The notes beneath the pieces were generated by a model, which worked only from the letters and a program-made list of their open reading frames with translations, was not told where the DNA came from and did not search any database. From NCBI RefSeq assembly GCF_019059575.1, contig NW_024883004.1, positions 1 through 64,000 on the forward strand: a DNA stretch of 64,000 nucleotides, written 5' to 3'. Below are positions 12,282-64,000 of the stretch, one piece after another (the first letter of the stretch is position 1; each line of letters starts with the position of its first letter). The stretch comes from Amphibalanus amphitrite. Its lineage: Eukaryota > Arthropoda > Thecostraca > Balanomorpha > Balanidae. Position numbers and translations under genes: made by a program.

Positions 12282-14207
12282 CACAGCGGCATCACCGGCT
12301 GTTTGCTAATGAGGGACGCGGCTGAAATTCATCACACAGGAGCAGACCGGAAATACGCTCATGGTGAAATGTGGAGCGTCATTGAGACGGTCCGCACGGG
12401 GGATTGCTCAGCAACGACCGCCCTTAAATTTGTACAATCGGTGCAATTAATTAAATTAAAAAAGGTTATGAATAAATACAATATACATTGCACATAAATT
12501 ACCACGAGCCATTATTACCTATTTGGAACACACAAGCATGATGTTCACGTAGCCGGTACATGCGTGGATGCTTTGGTCGTTTGGATTCAGCGGTCCCTCA
12601 TTGGAACTGCCAGACGGGGTCATAAAATCAAGCCACGTACACATAAAACACGACACCGCGCTAATCGACACGCGACATCAGTCTTTCTCCAATAAATTGA
12701 TGATCTTCGCCAAGTTGTATACAATGCCCTATACCTAGAAGACGTGAACGTTAATTTGACAAACGCTGTGATGTGCTGAATAATTAGCCGTTTCACGTCG
12801 GGTTATCTGGCGTATGCACCACAGTTGACTGAAGCTGCGCCAAAGCTTTTCTACAACAAATATCTTTAGTCTGTGTTTTTATCGAAAATAATGCCGGATA
12901 ATTTGAAAAGCAGGTACATAAGCAACTATGCAACCAAAGCTTCTGAGAAACACGAATCACGATAGACTTAATTTGACCAAATCTGCATCAAACATGCACC
13001 AAATCTGCAGCAAATGTGAACAAATGTCGACCAGATAGCCCTTCTGAAAACTGCTATTGTGAATAACTTACTTTTGTCCGATGAAGTTTTTTGCTTGTCT
13101 CCGTAAGAGCCGTTTCTTTCCTTTTGTTCTTGAAAATTGAGCATACCTATGTCTCCATGCCTAAGGTGTAATGAAAGTTACTGGTCAAATGTCAATATAG
13201 TTTGTGAACATTGCATACTTACATTGCTGCGAAGTACCTAGGCTCCACACACGACAGATCGTACTCAACGTTGTGTATTGCCTCATTTAGCCTCCACTTT
13301 GCACCGATGAGTGCGCAGCACGCCACCTATGTCCTTCACTTTCCAATGGCATTCAGAAAGGATGCAATCTGTCGCAGCATTGCAATACATCTCTTAAGGT
13401 ACACACACACATACTCGTACATAAAATCATTAGTACATCATTATAGAGGGCATGGGTGATACACACCCATGCCTCTGATAACAGCAGTGCGTCTAGCGCA
13501 GCGATGAGCCGGTACAAAGGAAAACGTCCTTTCCGTTTGCACTGGTCACTTCATTGTTTCCCTCGTCGATTCATAAGGGAGGGAACCGAAATCAAGGACA
13601 CTACGTTGACATGAGCCGAAGCGCGCATTTTTATCTTTAATAAGGAATGATAGAACATGATCCAATGAAAGCAGACCTGACCCACAACGCAAGCATCAAA
13701 TCTGACCGATTATGTTTAGTGTTACATTGATTGTTTTTCCTTTTATCAAGATCCTTGGCTGTATATTTCGGAAATCACCTTTCCAACATATAGACCTATA
13801 CAGTCACCGATTCGTATTCCATGAACTTACTTTTTCCTAGATTTCTAGCATATCAAGCCGGTCTTAGTGATAATCCTCTCATTCAACTACAGACATCAGT
13901 CAACTCAACATACGCCATAAACAGCATTTAGCTTCTGTGAATATATAGCCTCTGTGAATAGTTCTAACCTCACACTCTGTTCAGCGCCTCCAGCATATGG
14001 GCATATTATCCTGCCATCAAAAAGGCATCATGTCACGATACATACTCAAATGATTCAATAATGTTGCCTATTTCAACCATTTTAATCTTGCATAACTAGA
14101 CCTAGCTGATAATTGTGTTACAGGTATGCACATTATCCATAGACTTATTTTATACAATATAATTATTGTTTGCTAGAATCTGCCCAAGAAAAACTAAAAA
14201 ACACGCT
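12282..14207. other. AT-rich spacer downstream of EPS8; nothing recognised
   Basis: Unique AT-rich DNA between the TTAA elements and the EPS8 3' end. Open frames are short, and no splice-bounded exon, RNA gene or repeat unit was recognised. Confidence 0.5.
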
Positions 14208-14213
14208 TTTATT
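14208..14213 (-). terminator. Candidate poly(A) signal of EPS8
   Basis: AATAAA on the minus strand, about 300 nt downstream of the EPS8 stop codon at 14510-14512. It would give a short 3' UTR. Other AT-rich hexamers occur nearby, so this is only the first plausible one. Confidence 0.35.
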
Positions 14214-14509
14214 ATCAAATGTGCGTGTAAACCGTGTCAGGCATTGTTAAGCAAATGTATAACAATCACTTATGGCCCTCCGATATGGGGTACCAAATGT
14301 CGCATTTTTTCGCACATTTTCCTTTCCTTATTAGTTTTAGCGACCATTTGATGCGGGTTGCGTTTCCTTGCTAAGCTTAAGGCTATATGGGCCATCTCAA
14401 ACTACACTTAGGTATGTCTGGTAGAGATGGCTTCGAATGAGTAACCATACACGGAGTTCACATCTGCCCTGGCGGTCACGGCCGCCCTGCCGCGCCGCGC
14501 TGTGCCGAG

Positions 14510-58068
<43,559 letters not shown>

Positions 58069-59109
58069 TCACTCTGCAGACACACAGAAACACATCGGGT
58101 CGTTATTGTCAGGCAGAGGGGTGTACCAGCTGCAGGCCGGCCTCCTCTCAGCAGGCCCAAGGCCGAGTCGGAGAGGGGGCTTGACGGGGAGGGCTTGGGG
58201 GCTCTGTGGTGGTTAGTGCTTAGTAGCGACCTGAGGGGGGCTGGGACATGCCTCATATCACCGCGGTGCTGCTCCCGGGTAGGAATTGAGGATGATATAA
58301 CGCATTACTCTCTTCTCTCTTCTCGTTTTCTATTTTCTCGATGCCCTTCTCTTCCTCTCATCGCTACTACCCTGCCTCTCTCACACTCTTTCTTTGCCAT
58401 CTCACTATCTTTCTGAATGAATCAATCGCAGAGCAAACTCATGGCTTAGTCATGGCAAAAAATTAGCCGAAATTAAACAATGTAAGAAAGTCGGTAACCG
58501 GACAAAAGATCGTAAAGCAGAAGATCGTATGGCAGAAGATCGTAGGCAGTTGATCGTATGCAAAATATCGTAATGGATAAAGATCGTACGACATAATCCT
58601 CGTATGGAAAAAGATCGTATTCGCTAAAGATCGTCAAGGAAAATGATCGTATGCCAAAAAGTCGTAATGGATAAAGATCGTACGACATAATGATCGTATG
58701 GACAAAAGATCGTATTCGCTAAAGATCGTCAAGGAAAATGATCGTATGCCAACAAGTCGTAATGGATAAAGATCGTACGACATAATGCTCGTATGGACAA
58801 AAGATCGTATTCGCTAAAGATTGTCAAGGAAAATGATCGTACGCCAAATGATCGTATGAGATAAAGATCGTACAGTCAAATCAATTTCTGTGTCCGCGTA
58901 GTAAGTGGCCGTCGTAAGCTCGACCATACATACATTGATGCTATTTCAGAGCTTAGATGGCTCAATGACACCTAAAAGCAACGCGTTGTATATGTGCCGA
59001 ATAAATGAATGTATGTGCTGCCGTTTTCATGTACCTATTTGAAGTGAATACAACTAAACCCATGTCCCCCCCACCCCCCCACCGCCTGTAAGGTTAAAAT
59101 GTTGCTTAA

Positions 59110-60669
59110 CCCTCGCCCCAGGTAGTCTTTCTGCTCTGCACTTAACATTTTTAGAGCTAGAAGGCTGATTTTTCGTATAGCTGCTCCTATATCCTTTCTT
59201 GATGTCCACTTAAAATTTCAAGTTTCTGTGGTTTTTGGTTTCGGAGATATGACCTTGTTTTTCAGGTCATGTCATGACCCAAATGGCCAATTCTCAACAT
59301 CTTGCGTTGGCTATGGGCCTTGTGAGCTTCTGACACCTTGATTTCGGCCTTTTTTGCCAGTTTTACCTCTCACCTATCATGGAACATATTGTTCGACGAT
59401 GTACAGATGTCAAGGTCAAGGTCAAGGTCAACCTAGGTCATCTAAGATAATTGCGTTTTAGGCAAGCGGAATTTACTTTTTGTGAAGTTTTTTGACTGCG
59501 TTTTTGGTAAAAGCTTCTCAGATCATCATTTCATGTAATATGGACACATAAACCAGTATAACGCCTTTTGGGGCGACTAACGGAGCGAGCGAGGGGGTGA
59601 GTCTTGCACGTGCGGAATTTCGAGGGGGTACCTCCAACTGACTTGTGCATGGGCACCCTACTGACCGGTTTCTAGCGATGTGCCAAATTTTAGCACAATC
59701 GGCCCAGCCGTTCTCGAGATCTGGGAGCGGCACCCTGCACGTGCGCACGTGCAAAATGGGTCCCAACTGACTTGTGCACGGCACCCTACTAAACGGTCCC
59801 TAACTGTGTACCAAATTTGAGCGCCATCGGTCCAGCCGTTCTCGAGATCTGGAAACGACCCCTGCACGTGCGCACGTGCAGCAGCACCCCAACTCTGGCA
59901 CATGGATATGCAGTGCCTAGTGGGTGCGTAGCTACATGCCAACTTTCAGCGCAATCGGCCAGTAGTTACCGAAATATTGCAACAATTACAAAACTGACAC
60001 CTCTTCGTTTTGCACGTGGCACGTGCATAACGGGTCACCCACAGCATCGGGAATAGTCCAATGCTTGGTAGAATGAATGAAGCTACCCTACAAAAATTAC
60101 CGCGTGTAAATCGGTCAAGTGGTTGCTGAGATATAAGCCTCGCAAAAGCGTCCGCACGGCCGGCCGGCCGGCCGGCCGGCCGCTCATACTCAGAAATTTC
60201 CGTTAATCTAAGGAAAGACTCCGCTCGCTTCGCTCGCTCCGTAACAATCGGTGCACACATCAGTATACATACACACAGACACACACAGACATACAAACAC
60301 ATAATTGACCTTGACCTAACTTGACCTGAAATGACCTCAGCAGCAAAAACCTGGTCGAGTAGTGTGACAAAGAGGTTCTAGCTGGCTTGGCACCAGAAAA
60401 TGGCATCGTCATCGGTATATGATAAGCAGCGCACTTCATATCCAGCGGTGACCCAAAACAGCAACATTTTTTAGTTTGACCTGACCTGGAAGGTCAATGA
60501 CTGACCTGAGAAGGTAAAACTGGGTATCATTGGATTCGTCTCTTCCCAAAGAATCTTTTTGGTCTTTACCTCTAAGCTCTATCTCCAACAGGAACGAAAT
60601 GGCGCGGGGGGTGGCAACCCCCCCCCCATGTGCGTTCTAGGATGGGAAAATGGCATGTGCGGGCGAGGG
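59110..60669. mobile_element. TTAA-flanked element 6, nested in the foldback element
   Basis: TTAA at 59106-59109 and 60670-60673. The left end is CCCTCGCCCC and the right end complements CCCTCGCCCG. AGGTCA repeats occur at 59410-59440 and TGACCT motifs near 60305 and 60480. A GAGCGAGCGAG element is inserted inside, leaving about 870 bp of its own. Confidence 0.7.
59552..60244. mobile_element. GAGCGAGCGAG-ended element, diverged copy 3
   Basis: The start ACCAGTATAACGCC and the end TCGCTTCGCTCGCTCCGTAA match the copies at 16256 and 17501. It is about 180 bp shorter and clearly diverged; GGCC units replace the CCGGG run. The CTGCACGTGCGCACGTGCA palindromes are kept. Confidence 0.65.
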
Positions 60670-60895
60670 TTAAGCGGCTGAAGTAAACGGCGTTAAAAAT
60701 GCTTTTTCCTTCGCACTGTTACATTTTCATATTGAATCGTCATCGCTTTACGAGTCATCAACAGATGTTTATCGCGTTATCACTATCGAAGTCACAATTC
60801 TCCTAGTTATAGGATCCTAGTTTCAATCCAATCCTAGTTATAGGAGTCATTGTTATCGAAGGCCGGTTAAAGACGTCAATTGTCCATCATTGGTT

Positions 60896-61380
60896 CGAAA
60901 TCGCCCCAGTAATTACCGAGTTACTGAAATGGGAACAAATTTGGCACCTCTTTTTTTTTGTATTTTGCACGTGCATTGGGGGTCACTCACATAGATCAAG
61001 GGTATCCGACCTTTGGTAGAAGGGATGCAGCTACCCTATAAAAATTACCGCAAGACAATCGCTCAAGCCGCTGCTGAGATATGGCCATATGGGCCTCTCA
61101 AAATCATTACTTTTGCAAAACTGCTTGAACACCCTTGACTTCTCACGTGGCACGTGCCACGACGGCCACTGAGATGTATCAAAAGTAGTCAATTACGGGG
61201 AAGAAGGGATGGGGCTACCCAGCAAAAAAGACCGCAGGCCAATCGGTTCAGCGGTTGCTGAGATATAAGCCTCTCAAAAGCGTTACAGGCCGGGCCGGGC
61301 CGGGCCGGGCCGCTCATACTGAGATTTTCCCGTTATATTCAAAAGACTTCGCTTCGCTCGCTGCGCTCGCTCGCTCGTAA
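60896..61380. mobile_element. GAGCGAGCGAG-ended element, 5'-truncated copy 4
   Basis: It starts within the element at GAAATCGCCCCAGTAATT and runs to the usual CTCGCTCGCTCGTAA end, close in sequence to copies 1 and 2 (three CCGGG units). The left half is missing. Confidence 0.7.
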
Positions 61381-61839
61381 CAACACTATTCTATACGATT
61401 ATTTACTTTACGAACGTAACGTTACGATCTTTTGTCGAACGATCTTTTACAACATACGATCTTTATCTTACGATCATTTTCCTACGATCTTTTTTGTACG
61501 ATCCATTGCTTTACGATCTTTTGCTTACGATCCTTGGTCGTACGATCTTTTGCGGCATACGATATTTATCTTACTATCATTTTCCTACGATCTTTTTCAT
61601 ACGATCAATTGCTTTACGATCTTTTGCTTACGATCTTTTTGTCGTACGATCTTTTACAACATACGATCTTTATCTTACGATCATTTTCGTACGATCTTTT
61701 GCATAAGATCAATTGCTTTACGATCTTTTGCTTACGATCTTTTTACCGTACGATCTTTTACAACATACGATCTTTATCTTACGATCATTTTCGTACGATC
61801 TTTTGTCTTACGATCTTTTGTCACGTAATCAAGAAAGTC

Positions 61840-62715
61840 ACCGGTAGGTATCAATGGGTCCATTTGAACATGAAATGAAAATATAAGAGTTCACATCGTT
61901 GGCGGTGTTCCTCAGCCTCTAGTGACGTTTATCATGATAAACTCAGACCACGCCCGGTCTGTCATTCGGCCGCGCCCGCCTCGTCGGGCGGCCCATGTGA
62001 AAGTGGCCGTTTCGACACTGCCCAGTCGCGTTCCGCCGCGCGTACTGCAGGCTCAGCGGCAGTCGCTGCTGCTCCAGCCGGGCTGCTAATGTATTCCCGA
62101 CCGCGGCGCGCCATGGTCCGTTGGACGCACCGTATTCACCGGCGCGAGCTCAGGACGGTGACAGAGCGACTAGTCCCCGCTGCTGCCGCCGGCACCGGCG
62201 CGCATACCAGGCAGGTGACACGGCGAGGGTGCAGTAGGCCGGCCGGACCCGGTGGGCGCGCCCCAGTGCCGAATACCGAGTGACAGAAACACACATACAG
62301 CACACAGCGTACACACTGCACACGGCGAACACGGTGGACTGGAGTGTGCAGAGGTTTATTGGAGAGTTGCTCGGGCTTAAAGGTAGTGTGCCAGCTTTCC
62401 TGGACCGTATGGAGTTAATGGCCCAGATAAGGAGAACCGGATTTTTAGAACTTATCCATACCTTCAAAACTCATGGAAACGTCTTAAATTCTTCAAATTT
62501 TGAGTACCCCAGTGCGAAATTCGCCCCGACGGGTTGTCGGTCGTACCCCAACCACATTTCACACCACTATGAACAATAAATGCACACACTGAAATCGCTA
62601 TCACCGATATGCTCATCCAATCAAGTTTCGATAAACCCGTTCATCATCATCTCCTGCGGTTTCGAACACGCCTGTTAGGTGGTGCGGTATATAGATGGCC
62701 TTGGTGCGGTAGACT
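61840..62715. other. GC-rich upstream region of EPS8; no gene recognised
   Basis: GC-rich DNA at 61950-62280 is a candidate position for the unseen 5' UTR exon or promoter of EPS8, but no donor can be tied to exon 1. A plus-strand frame at 62280-62579 ends just at an AATAAA, but has no family motif. Confidence 0.3.
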
Positions 62716-62933
62716 GCGCCCAAAGCCAGGGCCCCGGTGACGTGAGGTAGCCGAGTCGGGGCAGCTTGCGCTGACCCAAGCCGGGGCCGCGCGTCCTCCC
62801 GTTGTCATGTGATAGCCCGGGGCTGCCCGCGGGGATGCGGTAGACCGCGCCCAAAGCTGCGGCCCCGGCTTGGGTCAGCGCACGCTGCCCCGACTCGGCT
62901 ACCTCACGTTACCGGGGCCCTGGCTTTGGGCGC
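62716..62933. repeat. Long hairpin: 75-bp inverted repeat with about 68-bp loop
   Basis: Arms at 62716-62790 and 62859-62933 are complementary at 73 of 75 positions and GC-rich. Part of the arm start (GCGGTAGACCGCGCCCAAAGC) is repeated in the loop near 62837-62857. It could be a foldback mobile element or an RNA hairpin. Confidence 0.9.
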
Positions 62934-63175
62934 GGCTTCTGCTCATACTTTGTGGTGCGGTGGTGGTGCGTCGGGCCGCGCGCTCTGACTTCGGCCAAGA
63001 AAAATGCGTCAGCTGATCATTGTCATTTCTGCCACTTGCGTGTGGTGAAATGCGGTCATAACTTAAGAGACGGCTTTTTCATATCAATTATTTTACATAA
63101 AATCATATTTCAAACCATAAATAATGTTCGACAGCCAAATAAAAGAAACAATACCAATACAGGCTTAGGGGAAGC

Positions 63176-64000
63176 CGGGGGAAGCCCGGCATAGTAAGCT
63201 TTTTTTCATTTTTATTACATACCATACGTGCTGTATAAAATGTTGCTAGCCTGTTAGCTAGCTAAGTTCATTGGCCGTGTTTTCCCAAAAATTCGGTTTC
63301 GTGGAATAAGTATAAGGTTGAGAAAATCGAGTTTTAAAAAAGTGTTGATTTTTCTGGGGTAAGCCCGGCATAGGGGTAACGCCGGCCACCTCCCCAGCGC
63401 TTTACAACGAGTTGATGAAACCATTATGTGTCTTCCAAACATTAACGGAAAGTGAAATATTAAGGTACTGATTAGCTCTGGACATCTTAGAGTTTATTTC
63501 ACTACTGGTATTTTAGCTAGCGTCTACCACATATACAGTACAGGTCGATGAAAATCGTGATGCAAAATTCACAAAAAATGTGTATTTCAAAATTCCTTAA
63601 AATTTATTTTTCTTTTTACCTTAATGCATCATATTGCAGATCATTCGACTCGGCTGATGAAGAAGAACACAACGACACCATTTTTGAAGCTATAGCTTCA
63701 TTTTCTGTCGCGTTATCTGCAAAAACGTAGTTTGACCCTAGTTGACCTTAAGTGACATGACTGGCTTTGTCTATGATAACATGTTTATTTTCGAAATTTA
63801 TCTTTGATCTAGGTGTAAACCAATCCTGCTCAGTACCTATTATCTCATGGAAAACAATGGTTTAGTGGCATTGCTCTCGGTTGGGGGTAAGCTTGGCCAC
63901 TCGCCCGGGGTTACCCCATGAATGTGCTAATTTTTATTTTAGAACAGCGATATTCGAAAAAAATGTCATACTTAAGCCAGCCTGCCTCGTCACCCCTCAA
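63176..64000. repeat. GGGGTAAGCCCGGCAT-type repeat region, runs off the window
   Basis: TAGGGGAAGCCGGGGGAAGC (63176), GGGGTAAGCCCGGCATAGG (63356) and GGGGGTAAGCTTGGCCACTC (63883) recur in one orientation. A GGGTTACCCC stretch follows at 63908. The first resembles the TA-flanked termini at 17170. It is probably one or more mobile elements whose other end lies beyond 64000. Confidence 0.4.

Larger units (their letters stand above)
58493..61830. mobile_element. 3.3-kb Mutator-like foldback element with GATCGTA arrays and 9-bp target duplication
   Basis: AAGAAAGTC at 58484-58492 is repeated at 61831-61839. The ends GGTAACCGGACAAAAGATCG and the complement of GATTACGTGACAAAAGATCG match at 16 of 20 positions. 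Inside each end is an array of about 390 bp in which GATCGTA recurs every 10-15 bp, in opposite orientation at the two ends. The left array also has a 94-95-bp super-repeat. A 9-bp duplication with long inverted subterminal arrays suggests a Mutator-like foldback element. No transposase is present; the core holds other elements. Confidence 0.7.

Noticed and set aside
62280..62579. 100-codon plus-strand frame ending at AATAAA
   Set aside because: No motif, composition like surrounding DNA, and the N-terminal part is a CA-rich low-complexity run.

Overview
The window is eukaryotic nuclear DNA. Coding sequence is split into short exons with GT...AG introns, codon third positions are GC-rich, and introns and spacers are full of DNA transposon remnants, microsatellites and satellite DNA. 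The one large gene is an animal EPS8 orthologue. An invertebrate, probably an arthropod and perhaps a crustacean, is the best guess, but no sequence here fixes the species.

Layout. 1-6820: a tandem array of a 144-bp satellite (about 47 copies). 7762-8159 (+): the last exon of a rhodopsin-like receptor gene, preceded by five tandem copies of its own 3' splice acceptor. 9919-12277: two back-to-back TTAA-flanked (piggyBac-type) elements. 14510-58068 (-): EPS8, reconstructed here as 18 phase-compatible coding exons (about 958 residues). Their order is N-terminal segment, PTB domain, proline-rich linker, conserved helical middle region, SH3, polyproline and C-terminal SAM-like actin-effector domain. 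A likely alternative first exon with a CRE/CCAAT promoter sits at 35267-35339. The rest is introns loaded with mobile DNA, then spacer to 64000 with a nested element and a long hairpin.

Mobile DNA. Several elements can be delimited by terminal inverted repeats plus target duplications. These are: six TTAA elements sharing CCC(G/T)CGCC termini, one nested inside another; a 1,360-bp TA-flanked element with perfect 25-bp inverted repeats; an 8.2-kb hAT-type composite with an 8-bp target duplication that contains a four-copy array of Helentron-like units; a 3.3-kb Mutator-like foldback element with a 9-bp target duplication and iterated GATCGTA arrays, itself holding a TTAA element that holds a third family; and a TA-flanked GCGCAATT-rich element holding the same third family.

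Most unusual pattern. At three independent exon starts (EPS8 exons 2 and 11, and the receptor exon) a short tandem duplication covers the intron/exon boundary, so extra AG acceptors are stacked upstream of the real one. In every case the extra acceptors lead to premature stops when read in the exon frame. This looks like repeated 3' splice-site amplification and could tune productive splicing. EPS8 is an adaptor that links receptor and Rac signalling to actin capping and bundling. The window shows no pathway or operon-like grouping beyond these two genes.
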